64,000 nt of DNA, taken from Cephalotus follicularis (Eukaryota; Streptophyta; Magnoliopsida; Oxalidales; Cephalotaceae). Positions 35,285 to 48,334 of this stretch are shown in pieces. The notes beneath the pieces are model-generated. The model had not been told where the DNA came from and did not search any database. It was given only the letters and a program-made list of their open reading frames with translations. Within the stretch, counting starts at the first letter, position 1. Every line of letters begins with the position of its first letter. A program made the translations under genes and the position numbers. The stretch lies in NCBI GenBank assembly GCA_001972305.1, contig BDDD01000894.1, positions 124,001-188,000 on the forward strand, in the 5' to 3' direction.

Positions 35285-36595
35285 GTGGACTTTGTTATAG
35301 ATCTCCTACTAGGGACAGCGCCGATACCGAGAGCTCCTTATATCATGGACCCTCATGAATTGAAAGAATTGAAATTGCAATTGCAGGAGTTACTCCATAA
35401 AGGTTTTATCAGACCGAGTGTTTCCCCGTGGGGAGGACTTGTCTTATTCGTTAAAAAGAATGATGGATCGTTGCGAATGTGCATTGATTATCGACAGCTC
35501 AATAAGGTTACTATCAAGAAGAAGTACCCGCTGCCACACATTGACGAATTGTTCGATCGCTTGAGAGGATCATCAGTATTCTCCGAGTTGGATTTATGAT
35601 CAGGGTATCATCAGCTGAAAGTTAGAGCAGAAGACATTACGAAGACAGCTTTTAGGTCATGGTATGGACATTATGAGTTTGTGGTAATACCGTTCGGGGT
35701 GACCAATGCCCCTACCGCATTCGTGAGCCTGATGAACCGAGTGTTTAGTCCATATCTTGACCAGTTCATCGTGCTCTTCATTGATGATATCTTGGTGTAC
35801 TCCAAGTCTATAGATGAACATGGAGAGCATTTGCACTTGCCATTGCAGATTTTGAGAGAACATCGGTTGTATGTCAAGTTTAGCAAATGTGAATTTTGGT
35901 TGTCAGAGGTGGCTTTTCTTGGTCACGTTATTTCTCGTGCCGGGTTATCGTTAGATCTAGCAAAGATAGAAGCAGTCAGAGACTGGAAACGACCGACAAA
36001 TGTGACAGAAGTCCAGAGTTTCTTAGGCTTAGCGGGGTATTACAGCCGTTTTGTCAAAGGACTTTCACGGATTGCCACACCTCTGACCTGTTTGACGCAG
36101 AAACAGATAGTGTTTGTATGGAATGATGATTGTGAGCGGAGCTTCCAAGAGCTAAAACATCATTTGATTTTTGCGCCAATTTTGGCCTTGCCAGAAGGCA
36201 ATAAAGGATTTGTTGTATATATTGATGCATCAGAGAATGGCTTGGGATGTGTTCTGATGCAAAGTGGGAAGGTGATCGCTTATGCCTCAAGGAAGTTGAA
36301 GCCTCATGAGGGGAGTTATCCAACTCATGACCTTGAATTAGCAGCGATAGTCTTTGCAGCACACAAATGGAGGCACTACTTGTATGGCACGAAGTTTGTT
36401 GTGTATACCGATCACAAAAGCTTAAAACATCTTTTCTCCTAGAAAGACCTGAATATGAGGCAACGAAGATGGATGGAGTTTGTTAATGATTATAATTGTG
36501 AGACACAGTACCATCTAGGTAAAGCTAATGTGGTTGCAGACGGTTTGAGTTCCCTATTAGCTTGCTTAATGTTTAGCCAGATTCAGGCACGTCCA
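35285..36595 (+). pseudogene. TEK-1 reverse transcriptase and RNase H
   Basis: RT blocks are [68 protein letters not shown], then the catalytic [12 protein letters not shown] (near 35772) and [20 protein letters not shown]. RNase H has [18 protein letters not shown] (near 36215), [38 protein letters not shown] and [10 protein letters not shown] (about 36410). This is standard Ty3/Gypsy order. The copy has several breaks. Confidence 0.9.
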
Positions 36596-38030
36596 TGATT
36601 ATTGGATAGGATTAGAGAAGCCCAAGGTATGGATGGAAGCTTGCTTAAGATGGCATTAGAAGGTCAAGGAGGATTGAAGCCCGAATTCTCCATTCAAGGT
36701 GATGGATTGATCAAATATCAGGGCATAGTTTGTGTTTCCAGTAATAAAGAATTGAAGGATGAGCTTTTGTCACAGGCCCATCGCTCCAGCTTCTCAGTGC
36801 ATCCGGGGAATACCAAGATCTACTGAGACTTGAAGCTTAATTACTGGTGGAGTAACATGAAAAGGCAGATAGCTAAATATGTTGCTTCCTGCTTGACACG
36901 TCAGCAAATCAAGGCAGAACACCAGAGACCAGCTGGATTGCTTCAACCATTGCCTATGGCACAGTGCAAATGGGAACACATAACGATGGATTTTGTGATT
37001 GGGATGCCAAGGACAAGGACTACCCGTGATGCCGTATGGGTCATCATTGATCGGTTTAATAAATCTGCTCATTTTCTAGTGATCAAGACGACTTATTCTC
37101 TTGAACGGTTAGCGACCTTGTCTGTTGGAGAGATTGTAAGACTCCACGGTGTACCAGTCAATGTGGTGTTCGACAGGGATCTTCGGTTCACATCGTGGTT
37201 TTGGAAGAAACTGCAAACAGCTTTTGGTACCCAGTTGAGTTTCAGCACAGCTTTTATCCCCAGATTGATGGTCTGTCTGAGAGGACTATCCAGACTCTGG
37301 AGGACATGCTTCGGGCATGCCTGATGGATTATGGTGGCAGTTGGGATGAACATCTGCCATTGGTAGAGTTCTCATGCAAAAACAATTATCATTCCGGCAT
37401 CGGAATGGCACCATTTGAAGCTCTCTATGGCCGAAAATGTAGAACCCCAATTTGTTGGTTTCAAGTTGGTGATCAGAGTGTTTTGGGACCAAAGGTGGTA
37501 CAAGAGACAATGGAGAAGGCTAAGGTCATTAGAGAAAGGCTTCTAAGAGCCCAGAGCAGACAGAAGAGTTATGCAGATCATCGCAGGAGAGAGCTGGAAT
37601 TCTCAGTGGGAGATCATGTATTCCTTAAAATCTCACCGACCAAAGGAATCATGAAGTTCGGTAAGAAGGGGAAATTAGCCCCTCGATTCATAGGACCTTT
37701 CAAGATCCTTGAAAGAGTACACGCAGTCACCTACAGACTTGCCTTACCCCTCAGTTTATGGGATGTGCATAATGTCTTCCATGTCCCAATGCTGAGGAAA
37801 TACCATCCAGATCCTTCTCACGTGCTACAGTATGAGCCGTTGGAGTTAAGGATGGACATGAGTTATGAAGAGGCACGTATCCAAATCCTTGACCTCAGAA
37901 TTAAACAGTGGAGAAGCAAGACCATCCCATTGGTGAAAGTGCAATGGCAGAACCATAGACTTGAAGAAGCTACCTAGGAGTGTGAGGATGACATGAAAGC
38001 ATCGTACCCTCACTTGTTTTGACCTTAGAG
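36596..38030 (+). pseudogene. TEK-1 integrase and chromodomain-like tail
   Basis: The zinc-binding half lies near 36780-36930 (HPGNTKIY, IKAEHQRPAGLLQPLP). The catalytic core includes ITMDFVIGMPRTRTTRDAVW (36978), LHGVPVNVVFDRDLRFT (37143) and LPLVEFSCKNNYHSGIGMAP (37355). The C-terminal half has GDHVFLKISPTKGIMKFGKK and NVFHVPMLRKYHPDPSHVL (about 37770). The tail SKTIPLVKVQW and PHLF is the chromodomain-type end of Tekay elements. The copy has a few breaks. Confidence 0.9.
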
Positions 38031-38049
38031 AATCTCGGGACAAGATTTT

Positions 38050-38065
38050 TTTAAGGAGGGGAGGA
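38050..38065 (+). other. TEK-1 polypurine tract
   Basis: AAGGAGGGGAGGA directly precedes the LTR start TGTAGCCCCC. Confidence 0.85.
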
Positions 38066-38869
38066 TGTAGCCCCCAAATTATATGTAAATGTTTGTAATA
38101 AATAATATTGTGAAATGGTGATTTGGGCTTGGTATTTTTTTTATCCTTTTTGGGCCGAACTGGGACCATGGGAAAATGTATGTTGGGCCGGCCATTGTGA
38201 AGGAAGGCTGCATGTGGCGAGTTTCTGGATTCTTCCGCCAATAAAAGAGATATTTGTGGTAAGTGGGACCTCATATCGCATAATTCTGAAAGAATCCAAA
38301 AAGAAAGCCTTCATCTAAAGAGTTCGACACTCTCTGCTCTCATTTTTATCTTCTCGCCTCTTCATATAGAGGGAGATAGCGAGAGAGAGAGAAATATATA
38401 GAGAGAGAAGCTCGTTCTGGCATAAAGAAGGAGCCGCTGGACTCCTTGTAGTGTAGAGAGCCTAAAGGAAGGATCGAATCACTATTCCAACAGCAGATTC
38501 TTCTAGATCTACAAGTGCTTTTAGCAGCAAGTTCTTCCAGAGCTATAGTTTAACCAATATCGACGTAGGCTTTACTTATATACTTTGATTGTAGGCAGAT
38601 TGGAGGCATATTTCTGCCTTGAATGATATATGTTATTATGAACTGATAGATTATGTTTCTATGAACTGTTAGATCAGTATTAGATATATGGATTAAGGTT
38701 TTATTAAGCTATTTGAGTTGGAACCGACCACTAGAGCTTAAGGCTCCCTTGGATTGCGTGATTGATTGCCTAAATTGGACTTGAGTTGTGATGAGCTATT
38801 TAACTGTCATATTTTATCATTCTTCTAAGTCCTTAGACTGTTGACACCTCTAATTAGAGAGCTGGTGCT

Positions 38870-39110
38870 TTGCTAGAGGCAGACCTCGTACTAGAGGCAG
38901 ACCTCGAAGGAAGAGGTCAGAGCTCCCAAAGGCTACAAAGTAAACATGTACTCAAGGCCGCCGAGCAGACCTGTCCCAATGGCGACAGAGCAGACTTGTC
39001 CTCAAGGCTGTAGAGCAGACCTGACCCAAAGGCATCGGAGCAACCTGCCCCCAAGGCTGCAGAGCAGGCCTGTCCCAAAGATTGTAGAGCATACTTGTGC
39101 AAATAGTGCT
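38870..39110. repeat. Minisatellite in TEK-1 LTR
   Basis: Degenerate tandem units of some 24-27 bases with the core GAGCAGACCTGTCCC. The inverted solo LTR has a counterpart of different make-up at 53140-53335 (TACGAGGTCTGCCTTCAAG units). Confidence 0.75.
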
Positions 39111-39233
39111 TTGAATGACAGAGTAGGCGTTTAACGCCCTATTCTCTATAAAAAAAATGCTAGTTCCAACCTTGCATCCCTTTTATCTACAAAGGGTCTT
39201 CAATATCAATCTTCTAAAAGAGTTGTGTAGTTA

Positions 39234-39238
39234 AGAAC
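39234..39238. repeat. Target-site duplication of TEK-3, left copy (AGAAC)
   Basis: An exact partner stands at 50701-50705. Confidence 0.9.
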
Positions 39239-39836
39239 TATAACACCCCATGCCCACAAGGCATACACGTGGCATTACTCTCAATCCAATAACAATACAA
39301 TGGTCGGGACTAGCAGTATAAAAATACAGAAAACTTAAAACTTTGCAATACATATCATTACGTGGAAGATACAATACAACAATCCATCCATACAGTACAA
39401 TACAATACAAATCCTTTACAATGCCAATCTTTTACAATACATTACATTTCAATCTTTCACTACAATATGTCACAACCAGCTCCGTGATACCCAAGCAGTC
39501 TTGCGATCAAAACGAGTCTTCAGTCCTTCTGTCCGCTGCTACCTACTGCACTACCTATGCTGCACACAAAAGTACAACACAGCCCCACCCCAAAGGATGG
39601 GGTTAGCCACACTGGCTAAGCAGAAACCTCATGCAGCATGTATGCATGTACAATTTTCAATATAGGTGACAATCTATACAATAACAATTTGCGGTGTACA
39701 ATATCAATGCGTGACATGGCAAATGCATATGTACAGTTGACGATCGGACTACCCGTATGACAATGGCCCATAACAGAGCATACGGATAGGATCTATAACA
39801 ATCAATCAATGGCAGACACACAATGGTGGTGTATTG

Positions 39837-42314
39837 TCACGCCCCCATTTTCCAAGAAGGCAACATTAAAGCGGTAAGGCAATCAACACAACATAATTCA
39901 GCTTATGCGATATTACGTAAAAACAAAAACATTCAATAGCGTAAGCAATAACATGAAGTAAGCTGAATTTAAATATGTATCACGCATCACATACTACGTG
40001 ATACCCACAAAGTTTATATAAAACCCAACATCATTGTCGATCGCCCATAAACGGAGCGTGATGATTCAGTACGAAATAGCATCAAATAAACTACGTTACA
40101 ATAATCCAATACATAAAATAAGAGAACAACTCAGTCTTCTCCTTAAGTCTCCTTGCGTGCTCCATATCAAAACCCACTCCATCAATCTGTTACAGTAGGG
40201 GGTTAGCCTTTGTCCTCACTCGGCTAAGTAGAAAAGTTTATGTATACAGTTCAAGGTCAAAGGTAATGCGTATCATGAATGAATGCATAGTGATGCAGTA
40301 CGACATGTAATTTTCACAGTAATTATATCCTTATGTACATATAAAAATATATGCATGTTCATAGTACATGTATAACCTTATAAGGTTATATCAAACACAG
40401 GTAGTAAGTATGTCCCCAAAAGGAACCAGACAAGCAGGTCGTCATAACCGTCGCCACCTCCTAGCCCCAACGTCATGCACTCTTACCCCATCCCCGTTTG
40501 CGAACGGCTTGGAGCAAGTCCTCCGTATGTTGCTTAGAACGGCGGCTAAACCAACAACAGGTTACTAGCACAGCGGCTGAGTAATCAAGAGGTTACAAAC
40601 ACAGTACAGTACAAGTCAAGCAACAAAATATGATTACTTGATCAAAATATATTTGTTTAAAATATATTACTCCGTTATCAGGTTGTTATAAGTTGTAATA
40701 CTTAAAACAATACATTTCTCTATCTTTGGGAATATTTCCCCAGTAGTTTGAAAATATAAGTTTTGTCAAATATACATTTTCAAGCCCATTAAATGATTGT
40801 AATAATCATGCAAGTTTTCAAGATGGTTAACACAGTTAGAAATCAACCACAATCAATTTACAGTACAGTAGCAGTTCAAATGCAGGGCAAACATATGCTC
40901 AGAATGGACCTAGGGTTATGGGTGTTTAACCTAGGCCTATCACTTTCTCTAAAGGATCAATTTCTGCGATAACAGTCGGCTATTTTCTCATAACAGTCGG
41001 CTGTTTCCTAGAGTCAGTCGACTGTTCTTCCCCAATAGTTGACTTGTTCATCACGAGTAATCAGTAGTCGGCTGTCTTCCATCGACAGTCGACTGTTCTA
41101 GGCAAGAACGCATGCACAGTCGACTGTTCTTACTTGGCAGTCGGCTGGATGATCGAGTAGTCGACTGTTTTACTTAAACAGTCGGCTGTTCTGAACTGGA
41201 CAGCACCAGTAATTCACTTCTAATCCATTCAACAAGCAATTGAAACTTATCCACATGTATTCAGACCCCAGAATATCACCAGTAGTCATATGCTGGTCTA
41301 AAACACAACTCAATTCATGCATTATTCTCCGTTTTCATCGTAGTTCAAATAAAATCCAAACATGGTATTGCATGAAAACCAATCCAAAACTCCATCCAAA
41401 ACTTAGTGTGCATGTCAGGTTATTTATTAACAGTAACCACAACATTAATACAGAAATCCACAGCCAAACAACTATACCATTCATTTATACATCATTACTT
41501 TTAAACTCAAAATGCATGCATAGAATTCTCTACCATTTCCCCTACCTTTGATTTCAAGTTAGAAATCGGAAGTCCACCTTTTTGTGTCTCCTTTCCAGTA
41601 TCTTTGAGCCTCCCATTAGCTCCGAGAACAGCCCAATAGCTCCAACGCGGGCTCCAAGCTTAACAATGGAGAATCCTCTTAATTTCTCACTATCTTCTCT
41701 CTCAATTTCTCTGGTTCTTTCTTATCAGGTTGCAGGGTGAGAGGGACGAAGGGAAGAGAGCATTTATGCAGTCCTTTCTCCCTCCACCCATTTTTTCATG
41801 GCACCAAGAGCCCTTATCTCTCCTTATCACTTGCATGCACACACACTTGTCACACCTTTTGTTTCCCTCAGTCCTTACAGGTCCCGACGTTGTTGTGGAT
41901 GATCAACACATCCTATTTCATGTGATGGGGCCTGAAGATGCCTTTCCCCCATCAGTTTGCATGTGATTTCGCCATTTGTCACAAAAACAGGGCATGAACC
42001 AGTCGGTAGCCCTTCCCTGGCAGTCGGCTGTTCACCTGGAAATCTGTTGCCAAGTGTCACGACAGTTGGCCAGTCAGCTGGTTGCTAGAGTCAGTCGACT
42101 GCCCCACACCTCAGCCTAACAGTCGGTTGGTATATCTCACCAGTCGGCTATCCAAGCCAAAATTCCCATAATTATGCTTAGAATCACACTTCTAAATGCT
42201 CTAAGTTAATTTAAATTCAAGATATCAACCAGGAAATTCACCTTTTATTAATTCAAGGTAAAAACTATATCGAGGATTACAATAATACGTGAAATTGAAT
42301 TTCCAGGCGTTACA
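39837..42314 (-). repeat. Solo LTR of the TEK-2 family
   Basis: A 2478-base LTR reading TGTCACGCCCCC...GGCGTTACA on the plus strand is flanked on both sides by TGTAT (39832-39836 and 42315-42319). The uninterrupted site is seen in the other TEK-3 LTR at 48921-48935 (GGTGGTGTATAAAAC). It has both CAGTCGRCTG clusters. No internal sequence remains, so it is the usual product of LTR-LTR recombination. Confidence 0.95.
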
Positions 42315-43084
42315 TGTATAAAACACCCAATCAATCAATCAATATCCTATAGAGCATGCGACCCGGGTCAATACAATGTCAATCAGTTAGCAGTGATTAA
42401 TCCCACGGAAGGCAGTCCTTCAAAAAAAAAAGTGGGAGATCTATCTATGGTTCTCAGATTGATCAGGTCTGAGACTCATAGATCTTCCAGCCTATTGCTG
42501 GGTCAGTATAAAATCGATGAGCTATAACCATGGGGGAGCTACTATACTGTTAGGGAGCTAAGACCCTCCGGGAGCATCAATCGTCAATCAATCGATACCA
42601 CTCGTCAGCGGGTCAATACAATACAGTGAATGAAACGATCAATGAAATAGGTGGACAGAGTCAACAACCTAACATGCCGACACGAATCATAAGGTCGCTA
42701 TATAGGATCCATACAATGCAATCAATCATATCAGTACAATATTATTACAATGTCAAAAGTCAAAGTCAATGAGTGACAGTATCTAATGGAGGGTTGGGAA
42801 TGTGCATCCAACTTACCGACTTAGACTTACATCACTCATGACTCAAGCAATCAGTCAAAACAAAGTCAATGAGTGGCGGTATCTAATGGAGAGTGGGGAA
42901 TATGCATCCAACATACCGACTTAGACTCACATCACTCATGACTCAAGCAGTCAATCGGTCAGTACAATCATTAAAACCATTTTCAAACACTTGAACACCT
43001 CAAGTGAGGCTCCAGTCAAGTGGCAATGTGAAAGAAGTTGAAAACCAAGCTTTAATCAGTTAAAAACTCCACTCAGCCCGAAAG

Positions 43085-43395
43085 GCATCGATGTCCTTGT
43101 CAAAAGACACCGATGCATATCAGGGCATGCCTTTGAAAACGGTAGAAGGACGTCGATGTCTTGAAAGACATCGATGCTTTCTCAGTTAGCTGAAGACGTT
43201 GATGTCCTTGGACAAAGACGTCGACACGTTTCAATAAAAATGGCATGTGAATGCGCATCGATGTCCTGCATCGATGCCTTTTCTGGGAAAAGACATCTCA
43301 AGGCAAAGACGTCGATGTCTTTGCTGTGAAATCAAGGAGGTTGCATCACAAAGCGAAAGACATCGATGTCCATGGGAAAGGGGATCGATGGCTTT
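43085..43395. repeat. Cluster of GACATCGATG motifs (TEK-3 LTR)
   Basis: Roughly a dozen copies or near-copies of GACATCGATG or GACGTCGATG, often preceded by AA. The right LTR has the same cluster at about 49690-50000, and an unrelated LTR has one at 58668-58990. Confidence 0.85.
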
Positions 43396-43906
43396 GCTGG
43401 GAATGGCCGATTTTTTGCAGAAAAACAGCAATTTTCAAGCCAAAATACAATTTAAAGCCATTCTTTGGAAACCAAGGTTTAAAATCAATCATTTGAGGTT
43501 AGTAAAACTTGTTACAATGTTCAAAATTCAGTTTCAATCCTCCTAGATCAGTTAGATCAAGGAAATCAATAAAGCCCTATTTTTTCAATTCAATGCAATA
43601 CAATCACTCAATTCAATCAATCATTCAATCAATTATGCAATTAAGCAATAGGAAATCAAGTAGGGAAGTCCTACCTTTAACGAAGCTTCAAAAGTTGAGC
43701 TATCGATCGGTCAATCGGCTGAAATCACCCAAGAATCAGTTGCTCTATCACTCAATCGGCAACCCACACTTGCAATCGGTATCCTTGTTGAAGGAGATGA
43801 AATCAGGAGCTGCTATGGAGGAGGTGGCTGCCGGCTGGGGGAGAGAGAGAGGAGAAGGATAGAGAGAGGGAGAAGAATGGGTGAAATGAGAGGAATGGCT
43901 AAGGAA

Positions 43907-43919
43907 TTGGCTTATATAG
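43907..43919 (-). promoter_or_regulatory. Candidate TATA box of TEK-3 LTR
   Basis: The minus strand reads CTATATAAGCCAA. Its place, downstream of the motif cluster in transcription sense or close to it, is plausible for the LTR promoter. The right LTR counterpart near 50523 is less canonical. No transcript evidence is available. Confidence 0.4.
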
Positions 43920-44086
43920 CCGATTACGTCAACTCTCTGAAACTCAGCCCAAAAATCTCGACTATACATGCATTTAACCAATACAATAACAATAGGTATA
44001 GGAATACTTTAATTCAATACAGTTCGATACGGTACAATACGGTACAGTATGCTTGAATAGTACAAAAGGGAATTCGAGTCGTCACA

Positions 44087-44100
44087 TTCTCCCCTCCTTC
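44087..44100 (-). other. TEK-3 polypurine tract
   Basis: The minus strand reads GAAGGAGGGGAGAA directly before the LTR start TGTGACGAC. Confidence 0.85.
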
Positions 44101-44149
44101 AAAGAATCTGGTCCCCAGATTCACCAGTTAAATGATCAATCAGTCAAAT

Positions 44150-45535
44150 AGGAAATGATATGTCTCTCTCATATCGTCCTTGCGCTCCAAGGTGCGCTCC
44201 ACTGAATCATGATACTACCATAGAACACTGACCAAAGGAATGGTCTTTTTCCTCAATACTCTGATCTCTCTGTCAACAATCTGTATGGGAGTCTCAATAA
44301 ACGATAAGTTAGGTTCCAGCTGCATCTGACTATACTCAATGATGTGTGAAGGATCTCGAACATATTTCTTCAACTGAGAAACATCTAACACATCATAAAC
44401 TCCCGACAATACTAGAGGCAAGGCAAGCCTGTAAGCAAGTTGTCCAATCCGATCCAATACCTCAAAAGGTCCAATAAAATGAGGAGAAAGCTTCCCTTTC
44501 TTCCCGAATCTCATGACTCCTTTAGTGGGAGACACTTTGAGGAAAACATGGTCACCAACGCCAAACTCCAACCCTCTGCAATGAACATCAGCATAGCTTT
44601 TCTGTCCACTCTGTGCAATAATCAATCGGTCTTTAATCAATTTCACTTTCTCTGTGGTAATCTGTACAATCTCTTGCCCCAAAATGCTCTTTTCACTGAC
44701 CTAATCCCAACAAACTGGCGATCGACACTTTCTACCATATAGGGCTTCATAGGGAGCCATATGTATGCTCTCTTGATAACTATTGTTATACGAGAACTCA
44801 ATCAAATGTAAGTAGTCATCCCAACTACCTCCAAAGTCGAGAACGCCTGCACGAAGCATGTCCTCCAATTTGAATGGTCCTTTCGGACAAACCATCTGTT
44901 TGGGGATGAAAAATAGTACTAAAACTCAATTCGGTACCCATAGCTACCTGTAACTTCCTCCAAAAACTGGAAGTGAAGCGAGAGTCTCGATCTGAAACGA
45001 TGCTAACAGGAGCTCCATGTGCTTTAACAATCTCTTTGAAGAACAATTTGGACAACTTTTCTCTAGAATAAGTCATCCGAATCGGTAGAAAGTGGGCCGA
45101 CTTCGTGAGCCGGTCGACAAAAATCCATATACCATCATGTTTGTCATGAGACAGAGGTAACCCGGACATGCAATCCATGGTACTGTTCTCCCATTTCCAC
45201 TCAGGAATGAGTAAAGGTTGGAGCAAGCCTGCCGGTCTCTGGTTCTCTACCTTTACTTGTTGACAAGTGAGGCATCTCAATGTAAACTCCGTGATTTCTC
45301 TCTTCATGCTAATCCACCAATAGCTAAGTTTCAAGTCGTGGTACATCTTTGTATTCCCTGGATGAACAAAGAAACAAGATTTATGGGCTTGAGAAAGAAG
45401 CTCTTCCTTCAACTCACTATCGGTTGGACTAATGCTGTTCCGGTATCTCAATAACCCATCTGTAGATAGAGAGAAATCGGGTTTCAAACCGCCATCAAAA
45501 GCAGTAGCCACTTTCTGCAATTCAATATCCACTCT
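44150..45535 (-). pseudogene. TEK-3 integrase and chromodomain-like tail
   Basis: On the minus strand: the zinc-binding half with LLSQAHKSCFFVHPGNTKMY and CLTCQQVKVENQRPAGLLQP (about 45400-45220), and the catalytic core with STMDCMSGLPLSHDKHDGIW, GAPVSIVSDRDSRFTSSFW and [17 protein letters not shown] (about 45180-44890). The C-terminal half has GVGDHVFLKVSPTKGVMRFG, and the tail has RKKTIPLVSVLW. It is a fossil with several breaks. Confidence 0.88.
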
Positions 45536-46510
45536 CTGAGCCTATCTTCATGTGGTTTGATCCTTGTCAATGCATATGCAATCACTTTGCCGTATTGTAC
45601 AAGAACGCAACCAAGCCCCTTTCCAGAAGCATCGGTGTATACAACAAAGTCTTTGTTCCCGTCTAGCAAGGCTAAGACAGGAGCGGAAATCAATCTATCT
45701 TTAAACTCTTGAAAACTTCTTTCACAATCACTATCCCATACAAAGGCAGCCTTCTTCTATGTCAATCTAGTCAATGGTGTAGCAATACGGGAAAATCCCT
45801 CAGCAAACCGACGATAATACCCTGATAAACCCAAGAAGCTGTGAACTTTAGAAGCATTCGTCGGTCGTTTCCAATCTTTGACTCCCTCTACTTTCGATGG
45901 ATCTACTGATAAACCGTCACCATAAACAATATGCCCATGAAAAGCAACCTCCGATAACCAAAACTCGCACTTGTCGAATTTGGCATACAATCGATGATCC
46001 CTCAATGTCTGGAATACAATCTAGAGGTACTGGGCATGCTCCTCATCGGTCCTAGAATAGACCAAGAGGTCGTCAATGAACACTACAATGAACTGATCCA
46101 AATACTGTCTGAACACTCGGTTCATCAGGTCCATGAAAGCCGCGAGAGCATTTGTCACACCGAAAGGCATAACCAAGAACTCATAATTACCATATCTCGA
46201 TCTGAAAGCCGTCTTCAGAACATCCCCCGGTCTGACTTTCAACTGGTGGTAGCCCGATCTCAAGTCGAGCATAGAAAACACTGTTGCTCCTCCAAGCTGG
46301 TCGAACAGCTCATTAATGTGCGGTAGAGGGTACTTATTCTTCACTGTAACTTTATTGAGATATCGGTAGTCAATACATATACGGAGCGATCCATCTTTCT
46401 TCTTGACAAAAGAACAGGTGCTCCCCAGGGTGAAGCACTAGGTCTCATAAAACCTTTGTCCAGAAGAGTCTGTAACTATATCTTTAACTCTTTCAATTCT
46501 ATCGGTGCCA
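45536..46510 (-). pseudogene. TEK-3 reverse transcriptase and RNase H
   Basis: RT blocks on the minus strand: [70 protein letters not shown] (near 46060) and [20 protein letters not shown] (about 45830). RNase H begins with [20 protein letters not shown] near 45640 and is shorter than in TEK-1 and TEK-2. It is a fossil with several breaks. Confidence 0.87.
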
Positions 46511-48330
46511 TACGGTGCGGTGCTCGAGAAATCGGTATAGTTCCCGGTACCAAATCAATCACAAACACTATCTCTCTGTCTGGCGGAAACGACGTCAAAT
46601 CCCAAGGAAAAACATCTCTGAACTCGCAAGCCACTGGAATATCTTCCTGTTCCGGCCGCCATCTGTCTGTATCGAGCACATGTGCCAAAAACCCCTGGCA
46701 TCCCTGTCGTAACAATCTATCCGCATGCAAAGCCGAAATAATCAGAACAAACAATGGCTCTAAGGTACCAAGGAACTGAAAAGGTGGTCATCCCGGAGGA
46801 CTGAAAACCACTACTTTCTGATGACAATCCACCTGAGCAAAGCTAGTAGACAACCAATCCATGCCAAGAATCACATCTAGGCCATCCATCGGTAAAACAA
46901 TAAGATCGGCTAATAAGAAACGATCATCAATCTCTACAATATAATCTCTACACACTCGATCGGTGGTCGCTGACTCACCGAGAGGTGTGGATACCTCCAT
47001 CAAGAAAGGAAGGTACACGAGTCTCAAACCAACATGGTAGACAAATGCAATGCAATGAATGAATGGGGTGAACCCGGATCAATAAGAACCCATGCTGGAA
47101 GCTGAAAGAGTCGAATGGTACCTCCAATCACAACATTGGACCCTGCTACAGCACTCGGTTCCATAGCAAACACTCTAGCCTGAACTGTTGGAGCAGAACT
47201 CATAGGCTGTTTCCCTTTTGACTGCGAAGTCCCACGGGAAGAAGACGGTACATTGTCTGTCAGTCCCAGTAGGGGCAGTGACCGCTGTGTCTGATCAAAT
47301 CCTCTAGGACGAGAACTCCGAGGACAATCTCTAGCAATGTGGTCAAAACTACCACAAACCAAGCAATGGCCTAATAACCATCTACAATCTCAGAAGTATG
47401 ATTTGTCTTCTGACAATGCACACAAGGAACCATAGCACTCTGATTACCACTCCTAGAGAGTCTCCAGGATGTACCCTGACTAGGTCCTGAAGATCGGTCT
47501 CCTTGACGTGCGTTCCTCGATCTGCCTCTCCTCGGAGAATGGGACGGGTTCTCGCTATCCTGATTGCTACCATGAGAACCAGGTGAGGGGCTACTATCAG
47601 TCTTTTGCGATTTAGCACTGCCACTGTCACTACCACTCTGCAAAGAAGAAGGAGTAGGCCTGGTGCGGGCTATATCTCACATCAATTTAGCCTCAGCTGC
47701 AATATCCTCAAGCTGCATAGCTTGGGAAGAAATATCCAATATGGAGGTCAAACCCAAGGGAGTCAGTTGCCTCCTCAAATCCAATCTCAGTCCCCGAAGG
47801 AACTTCTTTGCTCTACGCTCTTTGCCTTCCACTAATTATGGGGCAGATCGGGCTAACTGCATGAATCTCGCCTCATACTCATGAACTGTCATGCTTCCTT
47901 GCACCAAGTTAGCAAATTCAATCTCTCTTCTATCTGTATCTACCTGGGGGTAGTACCTTGCATTGAATTCTCTTTTGAAGGCATCCTAAGAGTGGACTAT
48001 ACCATTCCTTGTCCAATCTGTGTTAACCATAGCCCACCAGTGCTCGGCTTCTCCTTGGAGCATATACACTGCCAAAACCAATTTCTGTTCATCATCACAT
48101 CCCATGACCTCAAAAATCTTCTCTAAATGGGTTTGTCAGGACTCAGCAAGAGTAGGATCAGGGAGTCCTACAAATGCTGGAGGCTGCAACTTTAAGAAGC
48201 GGCTCAACAACGGGATGATCAGATACAATCGCTTTCAATTCTATATCAATCTCTATGCAAATCCATTCGGTCAATCTCAATCAAAGCATTAATATACATA
48301 ACTAGCAGGCCAACCAATGTCTCTGATACC
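46511..48330 (-). pseudogene. TEK-3 gag and protease
   Basis: The gag domain on the minus strand includes KIFEVMGCDDEQKLVLAVYM and EAEHWWAMVNTDW (about 48110-48020) and MTVHEYEARFMQLAR (about 47890). A serine- and glycine-rich linker and a knuckle region with CVHCQKTNHTSE (near 47430) follow. The protease has WVLIDPGSPHSFIALHL (near 47085) and LADLIVLPMDGLDVILGMDW (about 46890). The usual basic gag start is not obvious near the primer site. It is broken in many places. Confidence 0.85.
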
Positions 48331-48331
48331 A
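48320..48331 (-). other. TEK-3 primer-binding site (tRNA-Met type)
   Basis: The minus strand reads TGGTATCAGAGA, three bases inside the 5' LTR edge. Confidence 0.85.
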
Positions 48332-48334
48332 TTA

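Larger units (their letters stand above)
38066..39238 (+). repeat. TEK-1 3' LTR, left part
   Basis: This begins TGTAGCCCCCAAATTATATG. Near 38370-38410 it has an (AG)n-rich stretch with ATATATAGAGAG that may hold the promoter. A run of tandem units near 25 bases (GCAGACCTGTCCCAAAGGC type, 38870-39110) follows. The solo LTR at 51854-56805 is an inverted relative. TEK-3 interrupts it at AGAAC (39234-39238), and it resumes at 50706. Confidence 0.88.
39239..44086 (-). repeat. TEK-3 3' LTR, hosting a solo LTR
   Basis: The left LTR runs from 39239 to 44086 with the TEK-2-family solo LTR at 39837-42314 inside. It ends AGTCGTCACA. It contains AATACAATAC-rich low-complexity sequence, a cluster of GACATCGATG motifs (43085-43395) and, on the minus strand, a TATATAAGCC box at 43907-43919. 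Confidence 0.9.

Noticed and set aside
38066-39238. Polinton or envelope-bearing element parts.
   Set aside because: No capsid, envelope or DNA polymerase segments are visible; all coding parts are gag-pol of LTR retrotransposons.
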